From the NCBI GenBank assembly GCA_030544685.1, contig CP086683.1, positions 1,178,001-1,242,000 on the forward strand: a stretch of DNA of 64,000 bases. Reading direction: 5' to 3'. Below the pieces are notes generated by a model. The model was not told the DNA's origin. It worked only from the letters and a program-made list of their open reading frames with translations, and did not search any database. The stretch is from Pseudomonas sp. B21_DOA (lineage in GTDB: Bacteria > Pseudomonadota > Gammaproteobacteria > Pseudomonadales > Pseudomonadaceae). A program made the position numbers and the translations under genes. Each line of letters starts with the position of its first letter. The first letter of the stretch is position 1. Below are positions 39,181 through 50,001 of this stretch, one piece after another.

Positions 39181-40283
39181 ATGGCAAGTCCCGGAATGAA
39201 AACAGCGGTCATGCTGAGTCTGTTCACTTTGCTCACCGCTTGCGGCGACAAGAAACCTGCTCAGGAATACCTGCCGCGGGTTTTTGTCCAAGAGGTCGAG
39301 CCGGCCAACTACGCCGCCGCGGTGACCCTCACCGGTGATGTGCAAGCGCGAGTGCAGACGCAGTTGTCGTTCCGCGTCGGCGGCAAGATCATCCAGCGCA
39401 TGATCGACGTCGGCGACCGCGTCACCGCCAAACAGGTGCTGGCCAAACTCGATCCGAAAGATCTGCAGACCAACGTCGATTCCGCTCAAGCCCAGGTCGT
39501 CGCTGAACAGGCCCGCGTAAAACAAGCGGCGGCCGCTTTCGTGCGTCAGCAAAAACTCTTGCCCAAGGGCTACACCAGCCAGAGCGAATACGATTCGGCG
39601 CAAGCGGCGCTACGCAGCAGCCAGAGCGCATTGAGCGCGGCGCAGGCGCAATTGGCCAACGCCAGGGACCAGCTCAGCTACACCTCGCTGATCGCCGATG
39701 CGCCGGGCGTGATCACCGAACGCCAGGCCGAAGTCGGCCAGGTGGTGCAGGCCACCGCGCCGATTTTCAGCCTCGCCCGTGATGGCGACCGCGACGCGGT
39801 GTTCAATGTCTACGAATCGCTGCTGGCCGAGCGTCCGTCCGATCGTTCGATCGTGGTCAGCCTGCTCGACAATCCCGAGATCAAAACCACCGGCACCGTG
39901 CGTGAGATCACGCCATCGGTGTCGGCGCAATCGGGCACCGTGCAGGTCAAGGTCAGCCTCGACAAGCTGCCGCCGGGCATGCAGCTCGGTTCGGTGGTCA
40001 GTGCCACCGCCAAGGGCACCGGCAAATCGGCGGTGGAACTGCCCTGGTCGGCGCTGACAAAAACATCAGCGACCCGGCGGTGTGGCTGGTCGATGACAAA
40101 GGCGAAGCGCAGTTGCATACGGTCACGGTCGGTCGCTATCTGACCGGCAAAGTGATCATCAGCGAAGGCCTCAAGGGCGGCGAGAAAGTCATCGTCGCCG
40201 GCGGTCAGTTGCTGCACCCCGGCATGAAAGTCGAGATTGCCGAAAACACCTACAAGGATCTGCAACCGGGAGCGCAGCCATGA
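39181..40283 (+). CDS. triA: RND efflux adaptor lipoprotein 1, TriA-like (one-base frameshift)
   Basis: Periplasmic membrane-fusion protein with lipobox LLTAC (Cys about 21). It has the barrel-sandwich segment LSFRVGGKIIQRMIDVGDRV, an alpha hairpin (about 95-170) and a beta barrel. The first frame runs to 40143. One C restored near 40058 (LTK to NISDPAVWLV) gives 367 residues ending at 40283, overlapping the next gene by four bases. Two adaptors before one RND pump is the TriABC arrangement of P. aeruginosa. RBS AAGGAG at 39181. Confidence 0.85.
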
Positions 40284-41344
40284 AGCGCCTCGGCCTGTTG
40301 TGCATGGCGCTGCTGCTGGGCGCCTGCTCGGAAAAGGAAACACCGCCGGAACCGGTACGCCCGGTGCTGTCGGTCACGGTCAAAGCGCTGAATGAAGAAA
40401 GCCTCGGGCGCTTCGCCGGGAGCATTCAGGCGCGCTATGAAAGCAACACCGGTTTCCGCGTCGGCGGACGCATCGCCAGCCGTAACGTCGATGTCGGCGC
40501 CGAGGTGCAGAAGGGCACCCTGCTCGCCACCCTCGATCCGTCCGACCAGCAGAACCAGTTGCGTTCGGCCCAAGGCGATCTGGCGAGGATCCAGGCGCAA
40601 CTGATCAACGCCCAGGCCAATGCACGTCGGCAGCAAGCGCTGTTTGATCGCGGCGTCGGTGCGCAGGCGCAACTGGACGTTGCCAACACGGACCTGAAAA
40701 CCACCCAGGCTTCGCTCGATCAGGCTCGGGCGGCGGTCAGCCAGAGCAAGGATCAACTGAGCTACACCGAGCTACGCTCTGATCACAAAGCCGTGGTCAC
40801 CGCGTGGAACGCCGAGGCCGGGCAAGTGGTGACGGCCGGGCAACAAGTGGTGACGCTGGCGCAACCGGACATCAAGGAAGCGGTGATCGATTTGCCCGAT
40901 ACCCTGGTCGATCAGTTGCCCAGCGACGTGGTGTTCTCGGTGGCTGCGCAACTCGACCCGAGCATCAACACCACGGCAATCATCCGCGAGATCGAACCCC
41001 AGGCTCAAAGCGCCACGCGCACCCGCCGCGCACGCCTGACCCTGTCGGATACGCCGGACGGTTTCCGCCTCGGTACCGCGATCAGCGTGACCCTCAGCTC
41101 GGCGATCAAGCCGCGTATCGAACTGCCGCTCACTGCGTTGCAGGAAGTCGATGGCAAAACCCGGATCTGGGTGATCGACACGCAGAACAAAACCGTCAAC
41201 CCCCGCGACGTCAGCGTGGTCAGCCGTGGCGACAACAGCGTGGTGCTGGCCGGCGGTGTGCAAAACGGCGAGCGCGTGGTCAGCGCCGGCGTCAACAGTC
41301 TCAAACCCGGACAATCGGTAAAACTTGACGAGGACAGTCAATGA
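40280..41344 (+). CDS. triB: RND efflux adaptor lipoprotein 2, TriB-like
   Basis: A 354-residue intact adaptor with lipobox LLGAC. It has the typical FRVGGRIASRNVDVGAEVQK lipoyl half, a helical hairpin (about 95-160) and the barrel with LGTAISVTLSS. About the same length as adaptor 1 and paralogous to it. It overlaps both neighbours by four bases, so the three genes are translationally coupled. Confidence 0.88.
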   Translation: MKRLGLLCMALLLGACSEKETPPEPVRPVLSVTVKALNEESLGRFAGSIQARYESNTGFRVGGRIASRNVDVGAEVQKGTLLATLDPSDQQNQLRSAQGDLARIQAQLINAQANARRQQALFDRGVGAQAQLDVANTDLKTTQASLDQARAAVSQSKDQLSYTELRSDHKAVVTAWNAEAGQVVTAGQQVVTLAQPDIKEAVIDLPDTLVDQLPSDVVFSVAAQLDPSINTTAIIREIEPQAQSATRTRRARLTLSDTPDGFRLGTAISVTLSSAIKPRIELPLTALQEVDGKTRIWVIDTQNKTVNPRDVSVVSRGDNSVVLAGGVQNGERVVSAGVNSLKPGQSVKLDEDSQ

Positions 41345-44300
41345 AAGGCTCTTTCAACCTCTCCGAATGGGCCCTCAAGCACCAGTCTTTCGTGTGGTAC
41401 CTGATGTTTGTCGGGTTGCTGATGGGTGTTTTCTCCTACTTCAATCTGGGCCGCGAAGAAGACCCGTCGTTCACCATCAAGACCATGGTGATCCAGACCA
41501 AATGGCCGGGCGCGACACAGGAAGAAACCCTCAAGCAGGTCACCGACCGCATCGAGAAAAAACTCGAAGAGCTCGATTCCCTCGACTACGTGAAAAGCTA
41601 CACGCGCCCCGGCGAATCAACGGTGTACGTGTACCTGCGCGACACCACCAGCGCCAAGGACATCCCGGAAATCTGGTACCAGGTGCGCAAGAAGATCGAC
41701 GATATTCGCGGCCAGTTTCCTCAGGGTATTCAGGGGCCGGGATTCAACGATGAATTCGGTGACGTGTACGGCTCGGTCTACGCCTTCACCGCCGACGGCC
41801 TGACCATGCGCCAGTTGCGCGATTATGTGGAGCAGGCGCGCGCAGAAATCCGCAACGTGCCGGGGCTGGGCAAGATCGAAATGGTCGGCCAGCAGGACGA
41901 AACGATTTACCTGAATTTCTCCACGCGCAAACTCGCAGCGCTGGGTATCGACCAGCGCCAGGTGGTGCAGAGCCTGCAATCGCAGAACGCCGTGACCCCG
42001 GCCGGGGTGATCGAGGCGGGGCCGGAGCGGATTTCCGTGCGCACGTCGGGTCAGTTCGAATCGGAGAAAGATCTGGCCGAGGTCAACCTCAAGCTCAACG
42101 ACCGCTTCTATCGTCTGGCCGACATCGCTGATATCAGCCGTGGCTATGTCGACCCGGCGACACCGGAATTTCGTTTCGACGGCAAACCGGCGATCGGCCT
42201 GGCGATTGCCATGCAGAAGGGCGGCAACGTTCAGGAATTCGGCAAAGCACTGCACGAGCGCATCGACCAGCTCACCGCTGACCTGCCGGTCGGCGTCGGT
42301 GTGCACACCGTTTCCGATCAGGCGGTGGTGGTGGAAGAGGCCGTCGGCGGTTTCACCAGCGCGCTGTTCGAAGCGGTCATCATCGTGCTGGTGGTGAGTT
42401 TCATCAGCCTCGGCGTGCGCGCTGGTCTGGTGGTGGCCTGCTCGATTCCGCTGGTGCTGGCGATGGTCTTTGTGTTCATGGAATACAGCGGCATCACCAT
42501 GCAGCGGATTTCCCTCGGCGCGCTGATCATCGCCCTCGGTCTGCTGGTGGACGACGCGATGATCACCGTGGAAATGATGGTTACGCGCCTGGAAATGGGC
42601 GAGAGCAAGGAGCAGGCGGCGACGTTCGCCTACACCTCGACGGCGTTCCCGATGCTCACCGGTACGCTGGTGACCGTCGCCGGTTTCGTGCCCATTGGCC
42701 TCAACGCCAGCTCGGCCGGTGAATATACCTTCACGCTGTTCGCGGTGATTGCCGTGGCGATGATCGTCTCGTGGGTGGTGGCGGTGTTCTTCGCGCCGGT
42801 GATTGGCGTACACATCCTCAGCGACAAGGTGAAGGCCCATGACGCCGAGCCGGGTCGCGTCGGTCGCGCCTTCAACGGTGGTCTGTTGTGGGCCATGCGC
42901 AATCGTTGGTGGGCGATCGGCGTCACCGTGCTGTTGTTCGTGCTGGCGGTGTTCTGCATGCGCTTCGTGCAGAACCAGTTCTTCCCCGCTTCCGACCGCC
43001 CGGAAATTCTCGTCGACCTGAACCTGCCGCAAAACGCCTCGATCGACGAAACCCGCAAAGCGGTGGACAAGCTCGAAGCGACGCTCAAGGGCGACCCGGA
43101 CATCGTGCGCTGGAGCACTTACATCGGTCAGGGCGCGATCCGTTTCTACCTGCCGCTGGACCAGCAATTGCAGAACCCTTACTACGCGCAACTGGTGATC
43201 GTCAGCAAGGACTTCGAAGCCCGCGAGGCACTCAGCCAGCGCCTGCGCGAACGGTTGCACAAAGACTTCGTCGGCATCGGCAGCTACGTGCAGGCTCTGG
43301 AAATGGGCCCGCCGGTGGGGCGTCCGATTCAGTATCGAGTCAGCGGCAAAGATGTCGATCAGGTGCGCAAACACGCCATCGATTTGGCAACCGAGCTGGA
43401 CAAGAACCCGCACATCGGCGAGATCATTTACGACTGGAACGAGCCCGGCAAAGTCCTGCGCATCGACATCGCTCAGGACAAGGCGCGGCAACTCGGGTTG
43501 TCCTCCGAAGACGTGGCGAATTTGATGAACAGCATTGTCAGCGGCTCGCCGTTGACCCAGGTCGATGACGACATCTACCTCATCAATGTGGTCGGTCGCG
43601 CGGTGGACTCCGAACGCGGCACCCCGGAAACCCTGCAGAACCTGCAGATCGTTACGCCGAGCGGCACCTCGATTCCGCTGCTGGCGTTCGCCACCGTGCG
43701 CTATGAACTGGAGCAGCCGCTGGTGTGGCGTCGCGATCGCTTGCCGACCATCACCATCAAGGCCTCGGTGCGCGACGAGATTCAGCCGACCGATCTGGTG
43801 AAACTGCTCAAGCCCTCAATCGATGCTTTTGCCTCGAAACTGCCGGTCGGCTACAAGGTCGCCACCGGCGGTACGGTCGAGGAAAGCGGCAAGGCCCAGG
43901 GCCGATTGCCAAGGTGCTGCCGCTGATGCTGTTCCTCATGGCGACGTTCCTGATGATCCAGTTGCACAGCGTGCAGAAGATGTTCCTGGTCGCCAGTGTG
44001 GCGCCGCTGGGGCTGATCGGCGTGGTGCTGGCGCTGGTGCCGACCGGCACGCCGATGGGCTTTGTGGCGATCCTCGGGATTCTCGCGCTGATCGGTATCA
44101 TCATCCGCAACTCGGTGATTCTGGTGACGCAGATTGATGAGTTCGAGCAGAAAGGCTATGCGCCGTGGGATGCGGTGGTCGAAGCTACCGAACACCGGCG
44201 CCGGCCGATCCTGCTGACCGCAGCGGCGGCGAGCATGGGCATGATCCCGATTGCCCGCGAAGTGTTCTGGGGGCCGATGGCCTACGCAATGATTGGCGGC

Positions 44301-44402
44301 ATCGTGGTGGCGACGCTGCTGACGCTGCTGTTTCTGCCGGCGCTGTATGTGGCCTGGTACAAGATCCGCGAACCGCAGAAGGATGAAAAACCGGCGCAGT
44401 GA
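41341..44402 (+). CDS. triC: RND efflux transporter, TriC-like (one-base frameshift)
   Basis: Inner-membrane proton-driven pump of 1020 residues when repaired. It has the N-terminal LSEWALKHQSFVWYLMF, 12 membrane spans in two sets and the motif GALIIALGLLVDDAMITVEM with the proton-relay Asp pair. The direct frame ends at 43926. One C restored near 43905 (KAQG to PIAKVLPLMLFLM) adds the last 160 residues. No outer-membrane channel gene is nearby; in P. aeruginosa TriABC uses unlinked OpmH. Substrate unknown; triclosan for the P. aeruginosa homologue. Confidence 0.88.
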
Positions 44403-44490
44403 GATAGCGCTGCGATATTTGGGAAAGGTCTGACTTACAGCGTGAGAGGACTGCGCTAACGTCCCTTCTTCATTCGAGGAGGGACGTGCC

Positions 44491-46743
44491 ATGTCGACTG
44501 TTTCCGGCTGGTTACGCGGATGGTTGCTGCTCGCTGGCTTGAGCCTGTCGCCGGCAGCACTGGCCGAAGTGCTGCTGGAAAACCAGCTGTGGCGGGTGCA
44601 GGTCGATCCTGCGACGCTGGCGGTGCGGGTTGAATCGGCCGGCGCGCCACCAGTGCAAGCTTCGGCAGGCGTGCTGCGGCACAAGGTCAGCGACATGGTC
44701 AGGCATGGCAATCGCATTGATTGGCAATGGGACGATGGGCGCTGGTTGCTCAGTGTTGACCTGGGCCAGCGTGACCTGACGTTTTCGATTACGGCTAACT
44801 CGCCCTCGCAAATCGAGTTTATTCATCAGCCCGCCAGTGCAATGGGCCAGGCGCTGATCTGGCCGCTTGCCGAAGGGCGCTACGTGCCGCGCGGTGACCG
44901 GGCGTGGCAAAAATTCCTGCTCGCGCAGGGCGCGCTCGATACTACCCAGGACTTGAGCCTGCCGCTTTGGGGGATGGAGTACGAGAAGTTCAGCCTGCAC
45001 TGGTTGCTGACCAACCCTTACAACAATCAACTGCGCTTCAAGGCCAATGGCGATGCGCTGGGGCTGTCGGCCAGGCACCGTTTCACTACGCTTGAACCCT
45101 CGAAGCCGCTGACCTTCAGCCTGTTTCTCGGCGCTGCCGATCCGTTGGCCGGGGCCAAGCGCTACAAGCAGTGGCTCATCGATAGTGATCAATTTGAAAG
45201 CTTGGCGAACAAGCTGATCAAGACCCCGCAAGCCGCCAAGCTGATCGGTGCCGCGCATGTCTATCTGTGGGGCAACGATCTGCTCGGCCCCGACGATGTG
45301 CGCAACTGGCCGCTGCTGATTGCCCGATTGCGCGGCCCGGGTGTGCTGGTCAGTGAACTTCGGGCGGCGATGGATCCTGAAGCGCTGCGGTTGCTCGCCA
45401 GCGAGACCGTACTCAATCGCTATCAACAGACTGTGATGCTGCGCAGTCTCAATCGCGCGCTGAACACTCAGGCGCGCAAAACCTGGCAGGCGCGGGCGGT
45501 GCCGGACATGCAGGCGCTGGTCAACGGGTACGCTGAGGTGCGCGAGCAGCTGGCCGTTGTTCTGAAGGGTACGCTGGCGCCTGATCCTTCGCGCTGGGGG
45601 CGTACCTTGTCGCGGCGAACCATTGAACGATTGCAGAGCGCTGGACTTTCGCGTTTATGGCTTGGGCTCGGCGAGGGCTGGGAAGGTGGACTCTGGCATC
45701 CCGAGGCGGTGCGTGCCGCCGTCTCGGCGGGGTATCTGATTGCCCCCTATGACTCCTACGAAACCGCGCTGCGCCGGGATGAAAATCCGGACTGGACCAC
45801 CGCGCACCTCGGCGATCGGGCCAATACCGAGTGTGCGATCGTGGAGCAAAACGGTGCGCTGAAAAGCGGGTTTCAGCAGTCCGGTCACTATACCGATCCG
45901 CGATGTGTGCGACCGTTGTTTGAGCGGCGCATCGATGCAATCCAGAAGGTTGCCGGCTTCAACAGTTGGTTTCTCGATGCTTATGCCGCGGGGATGCTTT
46001 TCGACAGTTATCGTCCCGGCGCACCGATGACCCAGGCGCAGAATGCCGCGGGCAATGTTGCAGCATCGCGCTGGATCAACGAGGTGTTGCAGCTGCCGAG
46101 CGGCTCCGAGGATGGCAATGCCGCCACCGCTCGGGGAGTCCTGTTCGCCCATGGCATGCAGACGCCAGTGATCGGTTGGGGCGATCGCGACATGCATCAG
46201 CCGGGCACAGCGGACTTGTTCGTCGGCCAATGGTACCCACCGGAGCAGCCTGCGGTGTTCTTCAAACCGACCCGATTGAAGGCTGACTACCGACGCGTGC
46301 ACTTCGCCCCCGCCAGCCGTTTACCGCTGTATCAGGCGGTATTTCACGGCTCTGTCATCACCAGTCATCACTGGTTGTTCGATAACCTGAAACTGAGCGA
46401 CGTGCGGGTGGAAAACGAGCTCACGCAGTTGCTCTACAACGTACCGCCGCTGTACCACCTGAGTGCGGCCAGCCTTGATCAGCGCTTGCCGTTGATCGTG
46501 CGTCAGGATCGATTCTTTCGTCCGCTGCACGAACGTCTGGCGACGCAAGCGCTGACCGCTTTTGACTGGTTGAGCGAGGACCGCCTGGTACAGCAGACGA
46601 CGTTTGCCGACGGCACGCGACTGCTGGCCAATTTCGACGCCGCTCCACGCAATTGGCAGGGCCGGACGTTACCGGGACACAGCCTGACTGCATTGTTCGC
46701 GGACGGCAGCGTCAGCCAATATCAGGTACAGGCAGCGCCCTGA
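44491..46743 (+). CDS. Exported glycoside-hydrolase-like protein (GH101/GH129-related type)
   Basis: A 750-residue protein with a signal peptide cleaved near PAALA/EVL. The N-terminal third looks like a beta-sandwich (LENQLWRVQVDPATLAVRV). The middle has barrel-like features with acidic residues at strand ends (GFNSWFLDAYAAGM, APYDSYETAL). The layout suggests the glycosyl hydrolase family related to GH101/GH129, which acts on galactosamine-linked sugars. The family assignment is from general resemblance and is tentative; the catalytic Asp is not identified. Why it follows the RND pump is unclear. Confidence 0.65.
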   Translation: MSTVSGWLRGWLLLAGLSLSPAALAEVLLENQLWRVQVDPATLAVRVESAGAPPVQASAGVLRHKVSDMVRHGNRIDWQWDDGRWLLSVDLGQRDLTFSITANSPSQIEFIHQPASAMGQALIWPLAEGRYVPRGDRAWQKFLLAQGALDTTQDLSLPLWGMEYEKFSLHWLLTNPYNNQLRFKANGDALGLSARHRFTTLEPSKPLTFSLFLGAADPLAGAKRYKQWLIDSDQFESLANKLIKTPQAAKLIGAAHVYLWGNDLLGPDDVRNWPLLIARLRGPGVLVSELRAAMDPEALRLLASETVLNRYQQTVMLRSLNRALNTQARKTWQARAVPDMQALVNGYAEVREQLAVVLKGTLAPDPSRWGRTLSRRTIERLQSAGLSRLWLGLGEGWEGGLWHPEAVRAAVSAGYLIAPYDSYETALRRDENPDWTTAHLGDRANTECAIVEQNGALKSGFQQSGHYTDPRCVRPLFERRIDAIQKVAGFNSWFLDAYAAGMLFDSYRPGAPMTQAQNAAGNVAASRWINEVLQLPSGSEDGNAATARGVLFAHGMQTPVIGWGDRDMHQPGTADLFVGQWYPPEQPAVFFKPTRLKADYRRVHFAPASRLPLYQAVFHGSVITSHHWLFDNLKLSDVRVENELTQLLYNVPPLYHLSAASLDQRLPLIVRQDRFFRPLHERLATQALTAFDWLSEDRLVQQTTFADGTRLLANFDAAPRNWQGRTLPGHSLTALFADGSVSQYQVQAAP

Positions 46744-46744
46744 C

Positions 46745-47371
46745 TCAGACTTTGCGCCACACGCTCGCCAGCCAAGGCTGCTGTTCGCGCGGCAACCCCG
46801 CTGGCCGGTAGTAATGCTCCAGCTCGACGAACCCCGCCGCCGTCAGCAACCCGCGCCAGGCTTCGAGATCGTGATACGAGCCGTAGCGCGGCCCGTTCCA
46901 GCCCTCTTGGTTGTCGCCACGCGGATTGGAACTGAACAGCACGCCACCCGGTTTCAAGGTGCCGTGCAGTTGCCGTAGCACTTGCGGCAACACCTGCAAC
47001 GGCACATGAAACAGCACGGCATTGGCGAAGATGCCGTCGAAGCGCTCGGCGGGTAGATCAAGCTTGAGAAAGTCCTGCTGCCAGACTTCGCAACCGCTGT
47101 CCTGGCGGGCCATGCGCGCGAATTCCTGTGAGCCATCGAGGCCGATCGCGACGTGGCCCATGCGCGTGAAGGTTTGCAAATCCCGGCCCGGCCCGCAGCC
47201 GAAATCAAGAATCGTGAAAGGCGCTTCACCGTGAATGTGCCGTAGCAGGGCCTCGATGTTCTGGCTGACATCGTGGTCGCGAGTGCCTTCGCGAAAGTCC
47301 TCGGCCACCGAGTTGTAGTGACCGAGGGTAGTGGCGGTGATCTGTTCGAGGTCGCTGGGCGTCTGCTTCAT
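46745..47371 (-). CDS. Class I SAM-dependent methyltransferase
   Basis: A 208-residue protein from the start at 47371. The SAM site is ILDFGCGPGRDLQTF, with the acidic ribose-binding IGLDGS and the post-II motif FDGIFANAVLFHVP. It resembles small-molecule methyltransferases (Methyltransf_11/25 type). It converges on the preceding gene with one base between the stops. Substrate unknown. Confidence 0.87.
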   Translation of the reverse strand: MKQTPSDLEQITATTLGHYNSVAEDFREGTRDHDVSQNIEALLRHIHGEAPFTILDFGCGPGRDLQTFTRMGHVAIGLDGSQEFARMARQDSGCEVWQQDFLKLDLPAERFDGIFANAVLFHVPLQVLPQVLRQLHGTLKPGGVLFSSNPRGDNQEGWNGPRYGSYHDLEAWRGLLTAAGFVELEHYYRPAGLPREQQPWLASVWRKV

Positions 47372-47423
47372 GATCGATGCTGTATTGGCAATGTGAGGTC
47401 GGACTATAAGCTTTTTCACCGGC

Positions 47424-47461
47424 AAAAAACGCCGCCTGCGCTGGCGCCAGCGCAGGCGGCG
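47424..47461 (-). terminator. Perfect 32-base palindrome with T-run, minus-strand terminator
   Basis: CGCCGCCTGCGCTGGC (47430-47445) and GCCAGCGCAGGCGGCG (47446-47461) are exact complements with no spacer. On the minus strand they are followed by six T (47429-47424). It ends the DUF6124-like transcript before the methyltransferase. Confidence 0.88.
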
Positions 47462-47476
47462 ATGGGTGCCAGGGCG

Positions 47477-47832
47477 TCAGTGCTGCTTCGCCCCCAGGCA
47501 ATCGATCGAACGGTCCATCATCGCCTTGGCCATTTCCAGCAGGTGCCAGACCGAGAACACCATGGCTCGATCCGCGCCCCCGAGCTGGTCACCGCATTGA
47601 TGGACGGTCACCGATGCGCAGCGCAACAGGTCGGCGACATATAATTGGGCGTCCTCCAGCGTCACATCCTCGCTGATGCTGTAGACGCGTTTCTGTCCCG
47701 CCAACGTGACCTGAGTGCCGGCCAGATGCGAGTCAACGGCGCGGCACAATGCAGAGCGATCCTTGAGCAAATCCTCGGTGAACCGCTTGCTGGAAGAAAG
47801 GCTGAGTGGCGGATCGGTGAGATTTTTTCCAT
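47477..47832 (-). CDS. DUF6124-like small protein (one-base frameshift)
   Basis: The C-terminal 90 residues read directly (LKDRSALCRAVDSHL, LYVADLLRCASVTVHQ, MVFSVWHLLEMAKAMMDR). Restoring one G near 47815 links them to a proper start at 47832 behind CAGGAG: MEKISPDPPLSLSSSKRFTE, 118 residues in all. This type is common in Pseudomonas, often in several copies, and of unknown function. It is helical, with two Cys and no signal peptide. Confidence 0.75.
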
Positions 47833-48244
47833 GGGTAAACTCCTGACATCAAGTGGGAGCCAACCATTTCGCGACTAAACGAGCAGGACGGCGGCTGCAC
47901 GCAGATCAGTCGCCGGCCGCCGGTTATCGATGCACCCGAAAGTGCCCTGCACACAGCCAACATCGGACAGCTAAAGCCTCTGCCGAGGTCAGGCCTGACT
48001 GTACGCCCAGCGAATCCGGACAACTGAATCCGGTCACCGCAAAACAGTGACGACCGGAGATTAGCTACCGGATATTTCGGGTACAAGCAGGCAAATTATT
48101 CTAGGAATCGTCCTGCAAACCCGCGTGGTTCGGGCTGGCGAAACGCTAAAAACCGTGTAGGAGACATCTGATTTTCACTAAGGGCGATGCCGAAAATAGT
48201 GCGATCACATGGGTCTGGTTGATGGCCACCTGCCGCTATCGACA
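47833..48244. other. Gene-free stretch
   Basis: 412 bases between the DUF6124-like start and the metI stop. I see no gene with a ribosome site and no REP. The part next to 47832 presumably carries the promoter of the DUF6124-like gene. Confidence 0.5.
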
Positions 48245-48888
48245 TTAGCGCTTATTCAGCCCTCGCGCCAGCCTGTCGCCACCTAACTGAATCACCGCCA
48301 CCAACGCCACCAGCAAGACAATCACCGTCAACATGATCTGGCTGTCGAAACGCTGATAGCCGTAGCGATAAGCGATATCCCCCAGCCCACCGGCGCCAAT
48401 TGCCCCAGCCATGGCCGACGAATTGATCATCGTCACCAGCGTGATGGTGAACCCCCGACAATTCCCGGCAGTGCCTCGGGCAGCAGCACATGCCAGACGA
48501 TATGCCATCGCCGGCAACCCATGGCCTGTGCAGCTTCGATCAGGCCATGATCGACCTCGCGCAAACTGACCTCGGCAATACGCGCAAAGAAGGGTGTTGC
48601 GGCGATTGTCAGCGGTACCACCGCGGCCCACACGCCGTAGGTGGTGCCGACGATCAGGCGGGTGAACGGAATCAGCGCGACCATCAGAATCAGGAACGGG
48701 ATCGAGCGGAACAGATTGACGAAGGCGCCCAGCGCACGGTTCAACAGCGGCGCTTCGTAGATTCCGCCCTTGTCGCTGGTGACCAGAATCACCGCCATGG
48801 GAATCCCCACCAGCAGCGCGATCAGCGACGACACGCCCACCATCAGGAAGGTGTCGATAAAACCCTGCAGCAAGCGATCAAACCACAT
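48245..48888 (-). CDS. metI: Methionine-type ABC permease MetI (one-base frameshift)
   Basis: A 214-residue permease of the D/L-methionine importer family when repaired. It has five membrane spans and the EAA loop [20 protein letters not shown]. The frame breaks near 48454 in a C-run (G-run in the gene) after ALPGIVGG; one G restored continues [20 protein letters not shown], the conserved MetI segment. It overlaps metN by 11 bases. Confidence 0.9.
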
Positions 48889-49999
48889 AGCCCAATACCT
48901 CCACTCGTTGCGCCCATTGCCCGGCGCGTTCGCGCAATTGTTCGGCGCTGAAAGTCGAGCCGCTGACCGCCAGCAACAGCTGCCCCAGCGCATGACCCTG
49001 GATCCGTTCGACGCCACCCTGCAGCAGCTTCACTCGGCCACTCAACGCCGCAAACAACGCGGCCAGATCCGGTTCATCAGCGGCACTGCCGGTGAACTGC
49101 AAACGCAATACCACAGCGGCACCTGACGCCGTGGATTGCGCCTGCAAACGGCTTTGCAGTTCTTCCGGCAAGGTGTGTTGCAGCGGTGCGAGCAGGGTCT
49201 GGCTGACTGCGTGTTGCGGATCGCCGAACACTTGCCACACCGGGCCTTGCTCGACCACATGGCCGTGCTCGAGCACGACGACGCGATCGCAGATCTCGCG
49301 GATCACCGCCATTTCGTGAGTGATCAGCACAATGGTCAGGCCCAGGCGTTTGTTGATCTCGCGCAGCAGGCCGAGGATCGACTGCGTGGTTTCCGGGTCG
49401 AGCGCCGATGTCGCTTCATCGCAGAGCAGGATGTCTGGGTCATGCACCAGCGCGCGGGCGATGCCGACACGCTGTTTCTGTCCGCCGGAGAGTTGCGCCG
49501 GATACGCCTTGTGCTTGCTTTGCAGGCCGACCAGTTCGAGCAGTTCGCGAACCTTGTTGTCGCGCTGCTCCTTCGGCACGCCGGCGACTTTCAGCGGCAA
49601 CTCGACGTTCTGCCAGACGGTCTTGGCCGACATCAGATTGAAGTGCTGGAAGATCATGCCGATACGCCGGCGCAGAGCGACGAGGCGGTTTTCATCGAAC
49701 TCGCCGATATCGACCTGATCGATCAACACCCGCCCTGACGTTGGCTGCTCCAGGCGATTGATCGTGCGAATCAGCGACGACTTGCCGGCACCGCTGCGGC
49801 CGATGATGCCAAACACTTCACCACGCTGAATCGCCAGGTCGATGCCCTGCAACGCTGCGACCGGACCTTGCCGGCCGTTGTAGGTTTTGCCTACGCCGAT
49901 AAAGCGTACGTGGGCGCGATTCAACTCGGGATGCAGCTCGGTTTGTTCGGCATGCTGTGGCTCTGGAAGCTCCAGTCGCCGTTGGATCGCGGCAGTCAT
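48878..49999 (-). CDS. metN: Methionine-type ABC ATPase MetN
   Basis: A 373-residue ATPase from the ATG at 49999 (a TTG at 50014 is an alternative). Walker A is GRSGAGKSS, signature LSGGQKQR, Walker [15 protein letters not shown]-terminal NIL/ACT-like domain (about 295-373), which in E. coli binds methionine for feedback, is present. The N-terminal extension of about 28 residues (rich in Gln, Glu and His) is longer than in E. coli MetN. It lies between metQ and metI. Confidence 0.92.
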   Translation of the reverse strand: MTAAIQRRLELPEPQHAEQTELHPELNRAHVRFIGVGKTYNGRQGPVAALQGIDLAIQRGEVFGIIGRSGAGKSSLIRTINRLEQPTSGRVLIDQVDIGEFDENRLVALRRRIGMIFQHFNLMSAKTVWQNVELPLKVAGVPKEQRDNKVRELLELVGLQSKHKAYPAQLSGGQKQRVGIARALVHDPDILLCDEATSALDPETTQSILGLLREINKRLGLTIVLITHEMAVIREICDRVVVLEHGHVVEQGPVWQVFGDPQHAVSQTLLAPLQHTLPEELQSRLQAQSTASGAAVVLRLQFTGSAADEPDLAALFAALSGRVKLLQGGVERIQGHALGQLLLAVSGSTFSAEQLRERAGQWAQRVEVLGYVV

Positions 50000-50001
50000 G
50001 C

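Noticed and set aside
41617..43491. 624-residue minus-strand frame opposite the RND pump.
   Set aside because: Opposite a conserved pump, with composition typical of antisense frames.
47833..48244. Riboswitch (SAM type) ahead of the methionine-type importer.
   Set aside because: The region is downstream of metI, not upstream of metQ, and I see no conserved SAM riboswitch helices.
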